DNA of 64,000 bases from Chondrus crispus (taxonomy: Eukaryota; Rhodophyta; Florideophyceae; Gigartinales; Gigartinaceae). Positions 51,191 to 62,823 of this stretch are shown here, one piece after another. The notes under the pieces were generated by a model, which worked only from the letters and a program-made list of their open reading frames with translations, did not search any database and was not told the origin of the DNA. Positions within the stretch are counted from its first letter, which is position 1. Every line of letters starts with the position of its first letter. The stretch is taken from contig NW_005179105.1 of the NCBI RefSeq assembly GCF_000350225.1, positions 52,782 through 116,781 of the forward strand, read 5' to 3'. The position numbers and the translations under genes are program-made.

Positions 51191-52154
51191 AACATTGTTG
51201 GATGAGCGAGGCACAGCATCTCACCGCCGGTGTTTCAGGATCGGGATCTGCCCGGATAAAGGATCCCGATTGGTATACACTGTACGGCGGTGTCAGCTCC
51301 GTGCAAGGAAGTATCGTTGAACGGAGGCTCAATGTTGTCCGCCCGCAGACCGTTGGGATGCGGACTGGGCGACAGAAGGCCGTAGTCTGATACGATTCCC
51401 AACGGCTCGAGCAGGGCGAGTCTGGGGACGATGCGCGGGGGCGAGGACGCGAACGGGTATCGATACGTCCTCGTCCGTTAGAGGGGAGGAAGACGGGGGC
51501 TGTGAGGAACGTTGTAGGGGATGCAAACTGTAGGGAAAATTGTAGAGCTTCTGAATTATGTATGAGCGTAGGAAGGAACGCGAAAGGGAAAGGCGGCGTC
51601 GATCGGGGGCACGAGAGAGGGAACTGGATTCTACGGCTGTTGTGTCGCTATTGTAGCTGCTTGTTACTGAAGTTGCTGTCGCCTCTCGTCGGTCTTGTCG
51701 CGACTGTTGTTCGCTGCCCGGCTGTTCGTTGTTGTTGTCGCCTGAGGTCGCCGCTGGAGGGGCGTTATACGTTCCTATGATCCGTGCTGAACTAAACTGA
51801 AGGCCGTTTCTATTGTTTTTGTTTACGTATTTGATTGTTCTTTGGGAGGTTGGTCTAAATATTTCAACCAAGCACACTTGGAAGTCTTACTGCGAATACG
51901 CTTGCAGTTGGTATCTGCAACAGCACACTGGTACCTTACTGGGCGCCTCTGGAAATTATTTTTTGTGTCAAAAGTTATATTTTTTGTGGTGGGCAGGATG
52001 TAGAGAGGTGGGTAGCTCTGCTGGAATGCTCGTCGTGCGCAGCGGCGGAGGATATCTGGCGAAAGACGGGGGACGACCAGGGAGGAAACTGACGAAGAGA
52101 GGAGGAGCGCTCCTCGGGTCACGCGAGTGGCAAAGAAAGAGGGTAGCGGATACC
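51191..52154. other. No gene recognised
   Basis: A minus-strand frame at 51329-51877 is long and Ser/Arg-rich but shows no motif. The stretch may be further retroelement remnant. No tandem repeat was seen. Confidence 0.4.
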
Positions 52155-52961
52155 TGTAGTGCAATGTGCCTGGCAGGCCGCAAACACAGTCCGACAGTGA
52201 AACAAAAAGAAGAAAAACAGCAACAGAAACAACCACTGCCGATGGCATGCGCTACAAAGCGTTCGAGACTCCGTTTCCCCTTGTGTGGGCTTGCGGCCCA
52301 CGGTAGCTCGACTCCGACGGGGGGGTAAGGAAAGATGCCCGGGCCGGGAGGATAATGGTGGTAGAGACTTGTGAAGACTTGAGTGCTCGGCGAGTGCGGG
52401 TTGAGCTTGTGTACGAGGATGTAACAGCGGTTCGCTGGGTTGTAAGGCCAATGCTCGACGAGCGTCTTCAGCACCTTGGGTATAATTCAAGGTCTTCGAC
52501 GAGGGCTTGTTCAGCACTACCCGACGGGAACGTAACTGTGGCATAATCTCCCTCATCGATAGGGGTGTATGCGCAGTTCGACCGAGACCCTTGTCGATCG
52601 GGAAGACGGGGGTGAAGCGGGACACCAGCTAATGGCACCGGGCAGCGGGCCCGGGTAGCGTGGTAGAGCGGGAACGGGGAGAACGCCGGTACTCGCGAGC
52701 GGTTCGACACCTCGGCGCCCCGGCGCGGTACTGGGTAACGATCCAGTACCGACGGGCGGAGGCGGAGCCGGCTCGTGGGCGTACCGCGCGCGTCCTCAAC
52801 CCGCGCTCGGTGCCGCTCTAAGGTAGTTAGCGAACGCTACCTTAGAATAAGCGGGAAGTCGGACCTTGACGGTCGGTGGGTGACAAGTCCGTGCTTGTCC
52901 TCCTCTACCGCCGCCGGTCTGCTCCATATTTAATATACAAAACAACCTATAACACTACAGT
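52155..52961 (+). repeat. Candidate solo LTR A
   Basis: It begins TGTAGTGCAATG and ends CACTACA (7-bp inverted termini). The flanks ATACC and GTACC match in four of five bases, as an old target duplication would. Its first 381 bp (52155-52535) are a close direct repeat of the start of LTR B at 53497. After that the two diverge. The right border is tentative. Confidence 0.6.
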
Positions 52962-53232
52962 ACCGAAGTACTGTAGTGGTCTACTGTAGCACGGATCGGA
53001 CCGTACTGTAAGACTGTCGGCCATCGTGGCTGACAGTACACGTGTGCACGCACGCTTCCGTTCCACGTGTACACGTGTACAGGCGCGGCAGTACTGTAGA
53101 GCATCGGGCTCTACAGCACTAGATCCATTGTTGATCTAATCTAACTAAAAAGCCCCAGGGGGGGTTATACTACACGCCCCCCCCCTTTAAGCGGGGACGT
53201 CCGCGTCCACGGGTGGTTGTAGAGCGCGAGCC
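52962..53232. other. Hairpin-rich spacer
   Basis: It contains GTACACGTGTGC and ACGTGTACACGTGTAC motifs, the inverted pair CTACAGTAC/GTACTGTAG around 52957-52979, and another around 53094-53120 (TACTGTAGAGC and GCTCTACAG). The sequence just before 53233 reads TGGTTGTAGAGCGCGAG, which could be a primer-binding site. No gene is seen. Confidence 0.4.
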
Positions 53233-53496
53233 ATGTCTAACTGCGTCCTCGATACGGTCCCCTCCGCTCCTTACCACGACTCCGCTCTCTGGGCGGTATT
53301 CTCGGCGTCTCGCCCCGTGCTCCTTCGCGCGCGCTCTGATTCCTCGCCCCTTTTCCCTGCAACCGGCGATCTCGCTTCCCTTTCGTCTCCGTCGCCCTCT
53401 CTTAACCGGGCGGTCGTGTGCACGCCCTCTGGGGTCGCCCTCGGCATCACCTTGTTACCCCTTTCGAGGGGGTCCGCTTTTCTTCCTCTGACTGGG
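53233..53496 (+). CDS. 5' part of an ORF split by LTR B
   Basis: An 88-codon frame from the ATG at 53233 (context GAGCCATG), Ser/Pro/Leu-rich, ending exactly at the LTR B border with codon GGG. If LTR B and one copy of its 5-bp target are taken out, the frame continues without a stop at 54566 into the gag-like ORF ending at 56671. Whether this was coding or just an open leader is not certain. Confidence 0.4.
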
Positions 53497-54560
53497 TGTA
53501 GTGCAATGTGCCTGGCAGGCCGCGAACACAGCCCGACGATCAAACAAAAAGAAGAAGAACAACAACAGCAACAACCACTGCCGATGGCACGCGCTACAGA
53601 GCGTTCGAGACTCCCTTTCCTCTTGTGTAGGCTTGCGCTCCACGGTAGCTCGACTCCGACGGGGGGGTTAAGGGAAGGCACCCGGCCCGGGAGGATAATG
53701 GTGGTAGAGACTTGTGAAGACTTGAGCGCTCGAAGAGTGCGGGTTGGGATTGTCTACGAGGATATAACCGCGGTTCGCTGAGTTTTAAGGCCAATGCTTG
53801 ACGAGCGTCTTCAGCACCTTGTGTGTAATTCAAGGTCTTCGACAGGGGCTTGTTCAGCACTACCCGACGGGATCGTAACAGTGTAGCAACGCTACTACCG
53901 ACGTGTTGCCCGATGGCTAAAAACACCCTCACCAGCGCGATCGCGATCGCGGTAGGCGGTACCAACTCTGTCTTATACAGTAAGACTTTCGACGGAGGCG
54001 TCGTTACAACAGCCTTCCGACGGAACTTGAAACAGTAGCAGCGCTACACAACGTGTTGCCCGATGGCTAAAACACCAACACCAGATCGGTCGCAACCGAC
54101 TCCAATGGAACCAACACAATTAAGGGAAAAATAGATGTAGAGATAGAGAAGGATAAGAAGTAGAGATAGAAAAAGTAAAAGGAGAAGGAAAAGGGGACCC
54201 CGAGCAATAGAGGATGTCGTTAGCAGCGTAGAAGTGAAGCGCGTCGCGCGAACTGAGGCGGTCTTCGACGAAGGCGAGATCTAACTCCGGCAACTCGGGT
54301 TACCTTTACTGACTTGGCGGTCAGAGGGCTAAGGTATATATCGCCCCGCCGGAGCCACTACAGTAGCTCGGGGCGCTAGATCCTAGATTTAATCTAGTGT
54401 CAGCAAAATTAATGCCAACTAATTAACTAAATAAAATAAAATAAATAAAAATTAAAACTGTGCAATTATTCACACGTGTGTCCCCCAACCCGAACTACTT
54501 TTCATATCCAAATATTTTCCTTTCTTTTCACCCCCCTTTTCAGGTGCGTATTGCACTACA
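53497..54560 (+). repeat. LTR B, candidate solo LTR (1064 bp)
   Basis: The termini are TGTAGTGCAAT (53497-53507) and ATTGCACTACA (54550-54560). They share the outer nine bases with the LTR at 21701-22622, so they belong to one superfamily. The flanks CTGGG and CCGGG match in four of five bases, consistent with a target duplication. A TATA-like TATATAT lies at 54335-54341. Two copies of GTGTTGCCCGATGGCTAAAA occur near 53901 and 54052. The inner region has no ORF. Confidence 0.72.
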
Positions 54561-54646
54561 CCGGGCGAGCACTCTTTCTTTTCCCTGCCCTCGAGCTCGC
54601 TTTCTCCCCCGTCTGCATACTCGGCTCACGTCCTGGCATCATCGAT

Positions 54647-56671
54647 ATGCCGTCTCCCACTACTCCTCAGGGCGTTATCACGCTTCCTCGGCCAGTCCCA
54701 GGCAGTGGGTCGGACGAGCTGGCCGTTTGCTCATCGGCTATGGACGACCGCACCCCCGTCGAGGAGGTGCCCTCACAGTCCCTTTCGGTCGCCCCCAACT
54801 CCTCCGCTCCGGCGCCCTGGTGGACCCCGACACCATTCCGAAAATCCCGAGGCCCCCGAACGTCTACAGTAACCGAGGAGATCGGTCCCTTTCCGACCGT
54901 CGCTCCGCCTCTTGCGGCCCATCCGTCCTTGGTGACGGGGGTTCCGATGCCCCTTGCGCCTGCGCCAATCGATGGCGCGGGTGGTCCACCCGGCGGTAGA
55001 TTCACGATAAGGCCGCGCGATGGTCCGTACCAGCCCGTCGTGGGCTCATACGGGGCCTCCGGAAGTTGTCGGCGCCCGGGTGCGCCGACTACTTCCTCTC
55101 GGCTCGGCCGGATCGCGGAAGAGGAGGTGTCCGACACCTCCACGCAGTGGCTGGGGGTGCCCCTAGAGCGGTCCATTTCGTTGCCGCTTGGTCGCCTGAA
55201 CTACGCGTGGCGCCGCCACGCTCGGTCGGGAGTTACCGTCGGTGAGCTCCTGGCGAGGGCGCACTTGCGCCCCGATCTACACCGGGTCCGCGCCATCTAC
55301 GAGGGTGGCCTAGCAGCAGAGGCGTCCCTTGCCTTGGGTCGTCTCTTGTGTGAGGGCGACGGCGCTCCTTTTCAAATTCCGGACGAGATACCAAGTGATA
55401 GGACGTTCGTCTATAGTATCGAAGAGGCGGAATACGTCGACCGAATGTCGACGTATCTCTTCCGTCGGGGCCCTCGAGATCCCCTTCGATTGGTCCTCTC
55501 GGAGGTAGCGGGGCTGTACGTCAGCCCCCGTCCTCGTGCTCACACCCGGGCTCGCGCAGCTCTCCAAAAGTCCGCCTGCGCGCTTATGCGTATCCATAGT
55601 ATTGCCTTAGCCCCCAACGATTGTTCGGCGTACCGGCATAATGAAGAGGACGACGGCGGCGTCTTCCCGTCCACTGCCTTTTCCCGGGGCCTATCGCGGG
55701 GGGATTTCCCAGAACTCCCTCCAAGCGTAGGGGAGGCACTCCCATTGTTGGGGGTGCATCCGTTACTCCCCTACGCTTTGAAGCATTTCGGCTTCGCTGG
55801 TACTGACTCGAAGCATCCCGCCTACGAGGAGCTGGTCTGCAATTACGAGGTTGAATGGGCGTGGTCAACTTGCAACGCTTTCATGAGCGAGGTCGCCCTG
55901 CACGGGCGCGTTTTCGTACAGCCCATCGGTGTGCTGTCCTTTCTTGGTCGGGTCGCGCCGTCGCTGCCCGACGTGGCGTTGCACCCCTTGGAGCGCGGCT
56001 CCCTGTCTGTCCCGTGGACCTACTCTTCGGTTCTCGACTTGATGCACCGCGCCGTTGCGGTGACCGAACGCAATCGGCGGCCGTGGACTGACTACACAAC
56101 CGGAGCCCAGAGCTTCTCCCTCGCTTACAATTTAAAAGGAGACGCCTTCGTGGCTCATGCGGGCTCCAGCGCGGTGGGTCCCTCTCGTGGCAAAGGAGGT
56201 GTCGGGTCCACGGCGCGAGAGGCACGGCGGAAGAGATATCGTGACCTCGATGGCGAGTCCCCAGCCGTCGCATTGGCTGGGGCCGACGCGGTGCAGGCTC
56301 ATTCCGAAGTCGGTCACGATACGGCGGCGGAGACTACGTTGCCTCCGCTGCCTTCCCTAGGATCGGTTGGATACCCTGGTACTCCGCGGCTCACTGCACT
56401 TAGTCTCGACTTAGCTCGTCGCGAGATCACCGCAATCCCCAGGTTGTCCCGCGCCCTGGGGAGCTTAATTGACCGGACCCGGAAAGTGGAGGGTCTACTC
56501 CGGACCCTGACGAATTGGTACCATGAGCGCAGTAGCGAAGCGCGTCGCCTCGAAACGGAGCGTCAGTCTTTTGCCGCTGAACGTGACTCTCTTGCGGCAC
56601 AGCTTCGCGACGCCCGGAGCGAGCTCGAGGTCCTACGCGGGGCCTCCTCACGTTGCGCCAGCGATCTCTAG
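54647..56671 (+). CDS. Gag-like protein with coiled-coil C-terminus, amber stop then in-frame extension
   Basis: The ATG at 54647 opens 674 residues; the frame is open upstream to the LTR. The first 190 residues are Pro/Ser-rich. A globular middle has GRLNYAWRRHARSGVTVGEL and VHPLLPYALKHFGFAG. A coiled coil ends the protein (ERQSFAAERDSLAAQLRDAR). The frame stops at TAG (56669-56671) but continues open for 105 codons to 56989, and the coil's heptads continue across the stop (RDRYRGERDALRAALVE). I do not recognise the family; size, composition and setting suggest a retroelement Gag. No protease or RT is recognised downstream. It might also be a host protein gene. Confidence 0.55.
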   Translation: MPSPTTPQGVITLPRPVPGSGSDELAVCSSAMDDRTPVEEVPSQSLSVAPNSSAPAPWWTPTPFRKSRGPRTSTVTEEIGPFPTVAPPLAAHPSLVTGVPMPLAPAPIDGAGGPPGGRFTIRPRDGPYQPVVGSYGASGSCRRPGAPTTSSRLGRIAEEEVSDTSTQWLGVPLERSISLPLGRLNYAWRRHARSGVTVGELLARAHLRPDLHRVRAIYEGGLAAEASLALGRLLCEGDGAPFQIPDEIPSDRTFVYSIEEAEYVDRMSTYLFRRGPRDPLRLVLSEVAGLYVSPRPRAHTRARAALQKSACALMRIHSIALAPNDCSAYRHNEEDDGGVFPSTAFSRGLSRGDFPELPPSVGEALPLLGVHPLLPYALKHFGFAGTDSKHPAYEELVCNYEVEWAWSTCNAFMSEVALHGRVFVQPIGVLSFLGRVAPSLPDVALHPLERGSLSVPWTYSSVLDLMHRAVAVTERNRRPWTDYTTGAQSFSLAYNLKGDAFVAHAGSSAVGPSRGKGGVGSTAREARRKRYRDLDGESPAVALAGADAVQAHSEVGHDTAAETTLPPLPSLGSVGYPGTPRLTALSLDLARREITAIPRLSRALGSLIDRTRKVEGLLRTLTNWYHERSSEARRLETERQSFAAERDSLAAQLRDARSELEVLRGASSRCASDL

Positions 56672-56989
56672 CGCGCCGTCGTCGACCGCGATCGGTATCG
56701 CGGAGAACGTGACGCGCTCAGAGCCGCTCTTGTTGAGCCCGCGGAGCGTGCTGCGTCCACGCCGCGGCAGAATCTTCGAGATCCTTATGAGCGTCGCGCG
56801 TACGGCCTCTCGACTACCGACGCACCTGCGACCTCTGCTGACCCGCTTCGACGTTGGACTCCCCACGGAGAGGCCACACTTCCTCCGCTCCATGAAATGG
56901 AGCCCGAGTTGCCGTCTCATCCAATTTATTGCCCCCCGAGGGCGCGTGCTCCAGGATCGTTGGAATCCTCCAACGATCCGAATCGTTGA

Positions 56990-59900
56990 GCTGTCGAGTA
57001 CCCCGACGATCCCTCAGCGGCCTCCGTTAATCCCCTTCTCGTTAGGCCCTTAAGCGTCCGTTTGCTTCCGCCACCTGAGTTGCTAGCGTTCGCGACAGTA
57101 GTCACCGTAAAGAAATCCGAATCCTTCCTTAACGTTTCGAGGTCTTCTCGTGATAACCTCCAACCACGTCGGAAGTCACACTCCCCGCTCTCCGTCCGGA
57201 CCTCGTCGCGGCGGGACTTATCCCGGTCCCGTCGTCGTCTCTAAATGCGCGGTCCATATTGCCCTCCAACTCCCAGGTGTTAAGGTCTTCTTACACCCGG
57301 CCCGGGAACCGTTCCCCGTCCCCTGGCTGCGCGTCTCGCCTTGGGGCATGTCCTTGTCACTTAGTGTACAAGGTTTTCTTACTGTACGCCTTACGCCTCG
57401 TGGAACAACACCGAATTGGAATCCTCAAAGCCGCGTTCCCCTTGCCGACGCGCGAGAGTTTCGAGAAAGAAAACGAGCTTCGCCGCGGGTAGCCGGCTCC
57501 CGAGCGTCACCCTCGTACGACGGGAGGGCGCTGCGTGATGTGCCCTGTCTCGTGAGGCGCCCGTGGCTGCGTGCGCGGCGGCAACGTCGACGGTCGAGCG
57601 TACAGTGCCGTTTCGTGCGGCATCCCTTTCTCTGTCCGCCGCCCTCTCCGTCCTCTGCCTGCTGGCGACCTCCTCGTTCGGTCCAAAGGGGACGGCGTGT
57701 CCGAAGGAGGGACGCGGGGACCGGAAGACGGAGGGAGCTCAGACGTGATGATGGTCAAGCCCAAGCGGAATTAACGAGCTCCCATTGGTCGGGCTGCTCT
57801 TACGCGGTTGAGGAGCGCACATGGGCAATTTCTGAGGTACCCAATTTAACGATGTCCCATTGGCCGGACGATCCCCAACTCCTTCTGCCCAACTTGATGT
57901 GTGTGCGGAACGCAGTAACTTCTCCTCCTCGCCCCCCTTGCGCGCTGTCGGCGCCTTCCCCGAGTGAGAGGCGATTAGGTGGGTGCCACGCCGTGCATCT
58001 GAGCGGCGGAGCGTAGCCGCGTGGCCGGAGCCGTGTTTTTAGCCTGCGCGAGCGGAAGGGTTCCCCTGCTCCGGCACCGAAGTCAACGATTCCCATCCCT
58101 CGGCTACGGCTTGTTAGATGATCGGTAGAGAGAGCCAGAGGTCGGAGAACGGCCCTCCCTCGAACGCTTCGCATGTCTTTGCTGTACCGTGTTCCGTCAC
58201 AGCTCTTCGACAGCGTTTTCGCGAGCTGGTCCGCGTGGTGGTCGACGAGGACAACGCCTCTCCTCGTGCATCATTCTGAGTGTTCCCGCCTTACACTCTC
58301 CTTCGGCAACCCATCACTCGCTTCCCCACGATGGCCTCCTGGCCCAAGCCCACCGTCAGCTTGTCAACGTCCTTGCTTTTCAGCGGCACATACATCTATC
58401 CTGCATCTGGGCCTGCCAACCGCGTTGACGTTCGCGATCAGCGCCCCGGTCCTCAGGTTCATGGCCAGCGGCAAGGCGAGGGGGGGACGTTTCTGCTCGT
58501 CATAGTGGCGCCGCTAGCCAACTGACTCGCGTGCTTGCCTGCGTTCAGCGCCTCCGCGAGGGAGGCGTCGACGTTGGGGTCCGGTTTTAAGCATCGTGCC
58601 CGTGAGGGAGCGGGGGACCTTCCTCTGATCTGAGATCGTGTTCTCGCAGTCAGCCTCCGATCGACCACGAAGTCGTCCACGAGCCTTTGGTCCCCCCTTG
58701 CGCGCACCGACGTGAGGTGTCGGTGGTACCGAGGCTGCCGTTCGAAACCAACAGCCCGGAGGTAACAATTTCGATGTTGCTCGTCTCCTGTGCGGCCTCC
58801 TCGGAGGCGGTGTCGTGACCGACACGCCTTCGATCTCAACGCCCGTGACAATCTTAGACCTTTTGAGGCGGCGTGTCCGTGGAGCGGCATCTGAAGACGT
58901 TTTCGGTGCGCGGTGTTTGGTCGCACATGTTATTCTTCTCGCAGGAGCTGTGCACTGGGGCGGCGCGCGGTTTTCTTGCGGCGGCCATGGTCGGCGGTAG
59001 CGGACGATCTTTCTCTTGGTCCCTGCGGCGCGCACAGAACAAGATGTCAGATTCAGTACCGTTGAAAGGAAAGAAAGGGGGGTTAGGCGTCGCGTTTGGC
59101 TCGCGTGCGCAGCGACCGCGTGTTGCGTTCACGAATACGCGATCGCGTTGTGTGCTTCGCACTCATAGTGCGTCCCCATGATGCGGCGGTCAGGGAGGGG
59201 ATGCGAGCGTCTGCAACCTGCGGACCGTGGTCGCCTGAGCTACCTCCTCCTGATTGCGTGACCACTTGACGCCGCTTGCCATAGTCGTATTCGGGCGATT
59301 GTCCATGGTCCGTCGCGTGGCATGCGTTCTGCAGTCGACGGAGCTCGCAGGGCGCGCCTACATTATAATTGGGTGGTCAGTAGCGGAGGCTGTCGTGGTA
59401 TCGCGCCCTTCGGAGCCCTTCACCTTGGGCGGCGGGGGCGCGTAAGCGCACAAGTGCCTCGCGTTTGCCTTCCCTTCGTCCCTGGCCGCGCGTGCAGGTG
59501 GATAGAGGGAGGATCCGGCTCGGGCGGCGTGCCGTGGGTCGGGATCTCGAGGCATCCGCTCGATGCGGGCATACGATTTCGTCACACGCCCGCCTCCCTT
59601 TACGGTCGGAGCTTTACGATCGGGAGGGGCGTGTGACGTATGTACCCTCACGCGGGCATTCGTTGTACCTCGGGCAGCGCCGTCCTGGTTTGCTCTTGCC
59701 TGTCGCCCGGCGTACAGTACCCCCATACGCCATGCGCGATCAGGTGTAATTGCCCCGTTACTTTTTTCGTTATTTTCAGGGGGTGGGGGCGGGGTGATTT
59801 GGTGATGACGCAACCGGTGTTGGGGCATGGGGCGCACTCGCTTACGTGCCACGTTCTCATCCCCCGTAATTTTCCCTATTACGGGGCATGTGTCGGCGGC

Positions 59901-60958
59901 GGTTTTGGGGTGTCTCGCGTCTGTGCGCGTATACTGGTGCCCCTCAGGCTGAGTTGCTTTCGCTTACCCCTCCTTCCTTAACTATCCTGGCGACTGCTGT
60001 GGCGAATGCATCCTCGCTCGTCTGCGCATCTGCCGACGCGTTTTGCGCTCTTTCTCGCGCACGACCCACACCGGGAGGGTCATGATCCGGTCTTCTGCCG
60101 GGCTCTCTGACGCCGGTGCTGATTGAAAGCCAGACGTGAGCCTCCCGTTTCTTGGTTATACCGAGACTAAAGCGACGGGCATTCTTGGTCGCTTACTCTG
60201 CCCACCGAGGGCTCTCGTGATCCCACTGTTGATCTCCTCGTTCGTCGGGAGCCCCTCCTCGCCGTGGTTGCTGGACTTAACGGACCGTCCGGCAATCCTG
60301 TTCCGCGGGGGGGGGTCGTCCGACTTTTCCGATCCGAACCGGGTTTCGCGGTCCTCGTAATGTCGGTCATTACGAGGGCCCAACATTTTTTCAGGCAGTT
60401 CGTACTGTCCTGTTCTTATGTCTCGCGTCCTTGACGTCCGATAAGTCAAGAAGACTTGACTTGAACACGTCCCCGGCTGTGACCCTCCGATACCCTAGCG
60501 AACATTTTCTCTGTAGAAGGAGTACAGTAGGACTGTAAGGAGTATGATAAGAGGGTACGAGGAGGATACTAGGAGGATCATCCGTCCGAGTCGATTTCGG
60601 CGGGTGGTTGGATGATAAAAGGAGGTTGGACGGAGTATCATTGGCGGTCCTCCTTTTGCATTTCTAGGTTTCTCTAGCCACCGTACTGTACGCGGTCGTA
60701 GGCTGTCCATGGTTGCCGCGCCCCGCCACCCTGACCCGCCCGCGCGACCCCCGCACGTGTTCTATTCCTACCCCCCCACAATCTCTATCCCCCTCAACAC
60801 ACTCCCACTGCCCGTCCCCGTCCCCCTACCCATCCAAGCTCCCTCTCCCGTCCGAGCCCCCCTCCCCTTTCCCCACTCTCCCTCCCCGCTCGTCTCCCCC
60901 ACCCCCACCCCACCATGTCGCACCCCTCCGTGTAGCTCCCTCTCGTGCGTACTAATAC
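56990..60958. other. GC-rich stretch, no gene recognised
   Basis: Many frames are open by composition alone, on both strands, and none shows a motif I can name. It may be decayed pol sequence of the preceding gag-like element. A ten-G run at 60306-60315 and a C-rich pyrimidine tract at 60770-60930 (CCCCCACCCC-like) are the only clear features. I found no LTR here. Confidence 0.4.
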
Positions 60959-61545
60959 CATGGACTTGACCGGCGTTGACCCGGACGAGGGCGTGCAGTC
61001 CGAGAATGACCTGCCCAAGCTGGTCAGGGACGCCAACTTGTCGTAGAGCCCAGACGAAAGCAAGATATCCGCCCCGCGCATCTCGCGCTTCTCCAAGATC
61101 ATCTTCTCGAGCCTGATCCAGCCGCTGCTGCTGGCCTGCATCGCCGACTGGACCCCCGTCAGCTCGTTCCCCTCACCGCACCACCGCAACCCCGCACAGA
61201 GAACCCTCGGCATGTACTTTGTCGGCCCCAGCGAGACCATCGTCTTCAACGTCATCTACGACTCCGAAAACACCACCATGTCCGGGGAGTTCTTCCGCGT
61301 GGGCCCATGAGGGAGCTCGCCTTCCACCCCCAGAACCAGGTCAACGTCTGCATCGTTACGTGCAGCGGCTTGTGCTCCGGCCTCAACTCCGTCGTCAGGG
61401 AGCTCGTCATCACCGTGGAGCAGATTTATAACTCCCGCATTGTCTCCGGCATTCCGTTTGGCCACCGCGGCTTTTACTCCACCCATCTGGAAATCACCAC
61501 CCTCGATTCGCATAGGGTCCAGAACATCTATCATGCGGGCTCAAG
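60959..61545 (+). pseudogene. Plant-type ATP-phosphofructokinase, N-terminal fragment pseudogene
   Basis: PFK phosphorylates fructose 6-phosphate in glycolysis. From the ATG at 60959 (context ACCATGG) the reading gives MYFVGPSETIVFNVIYDSEN and GEFFRVGP, then after a one-base shift at 61308-61312 HPQNQVNVCIVTCSGLCSGL (the ATP-binding GG loop, here with Ser and Cys changes), NSVVRELVITVEQIY, GHRGFYS and VQNIYHAG. The family has CGGLCPGLN at this loop, so key glycines and the proline are lost. A TAG interrupts at about 61043-61045. Similarity ends before the GTSRGG motif; the catalytic part is missing. Confidence 0.85.
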
Positions 61546-61743
61546 CCGCAGCGTTACCTGCTCCTGGCGCACTTCTTCGCCGTCGCACTGTACAGTTGCG
61601 GCAAGGCCCTCATGCCGTTTCCCACGCCCGCGAGGCTCGTCAGGGCGTGGTCCATCTTCCGCGCGTCGTTCAATTTCATCAAGCCGCTCGCGAACGGGGA
61701 GGGATTTTGGCCGCTGTCGTGGCTGCCGCTCAATTCTTTATAG
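61546..61743 (+). other. Fragment encoding a hydrophobic C-terminus
   Basis: Directly after the PFK relic, in another frame, the plus strand reads YLLLAHFFAVALYSCGKAL, then ARLVRAWSIFRASFNFIK and ends WPLSWLPLNSL before a TAG. This looks like the end of a membrane protein, joined to unrelated PFK sequence. It may be the 3' end of a different decayed gene. Confidence 0.4.
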
Positions 61744-61861
61744 GAGGCGGGGGGAAGGGGGAAAGGGCGGTGGGCAGGAAGGAAGGCTTGTTTTTTTCCG
61801 TAGCGCAAGCAGTATTGATGTATTGATAGAATTACAACGTAAGAAGTAGTGACTTTCAACG

Positions 61862-62823
61862 TTACATAGCTAAGCTGCCATTCGCTAGTGTCCGCTTCCG
61901 GATACATGATGCGCCTGTTGACGTAGACGCCATTCGACGGCGTGATATCATGAAAGTTGAGCCACTTGATGAGCAGGCACTCGGTCGAGTCCTCCATGTA
62001 CGAGTAATTCTTGCATGGCTCGCTGCCCATCTTATCCAGCGGCTGGCACTTGCCCTCCTTAAACGCGGCGACGACGGAAAAAGTAAGCGTCGGCCAGGTT
62101 TCGCGGCACGAGCGCCAACGCCGAGCCGCTCAGATGCACGCGGGGCACGGCGTCCGCGGGCGGAAACTTGACCTTGATCTGCATATTGGGCCGCAGGTGC
62201 AGTATCCACTTGAAGCGCTCGCCGGCGTCGAGCTCTGCGCGCTTGATCATGGTGTAGCAGCCCGCGGCAGCGTAGAACTGCATAAAATTATGCGAGTAGT
62301 GTGCGCGGGTTGCGGCGGGCTTCCTGTGGCACGCGGACTGCGCGGGGAGGTCGACGTCGGCCGCGGAGTAGGTAGTGACTGCAGCGGGGCGGGCGGCGTC
62401 GAAGACGTGCTGCAGGTCGCCGATCTCGTGCTCCTTCTTGTAGTTGCGGTCCGTGCCCTCGCAGAAGTAGTCGTTGTAGAGGTAGAGGTGGTAGAAGACG
62501 TTTGCGTGGGGGTCGAGGGCGCGGACGGCGTCGAGGTTCTGTCGGTAGACGGACTTGAGCGTGCCGACTTGGCCGGCGAAGCACACGGCGAGGCGCGGGC
62601 CGGCGGGGAGGTGGGCCGTGGCGTCCGATGAGGGGGTGCGCGGAGAGGCGGCGGACAGCGCGGACGTGACGGCGGCCTTGACGCGGGCGACGGCCGGGTG
62701 GTCGACGTTGTGCACGAGCAGGACGAGGGCGGCGCCGAAGAGCGTGACCAGGGCGAGCTGGCGCGCCAGCGAGGACGGCGCGGGCGCCGACGGCGGGTAT
62801 ACCGTGGCGATGTTCCCTAGCAA
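61862..62823 (-). pseudogene. Type II membrane glycosyltransferase-like protein, frameshifted
   Basis: From the ATG at 62823 there is a short cytosolic part, a transmembrane segment (LALVTLFGAALVLLVHNV, about residues 24-41), and a lumenal domain starting PRLAVCFAGQVGTLKSVYRQN, with NVFYHLYLYNDYF and KWILHLRPNMQIKVK. I believe this is the algal/plant domain of unknown function often annotated as glycosyltransferase-like; the exact family is uncertain. The frame ends at 62059 by a one-base shift in the TTTTT run near 62081. The other frame continues VVAAFKEGKCQPLDKMGSEP, then SYMEDSTECLLIKWLNFHDI and YVNRRIMYPEADTSEWQL. A homopolymer error would restore a near-complete gene. Confidence 0.65.

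Noticed and set aside
56990..60700. Numerous overlapping ORFs of 60-290 codons on both strands
   Set aside because: High GC removes stops in every frame; no motif, no consistent start context and no family likeness.
61862..62631. Long plus-strand ORF (206 codons) opposite the glycosyltransferase-like gene
   Set aside because: It is the antisense of a frame with clear transmembrane and lumenal-domain features.
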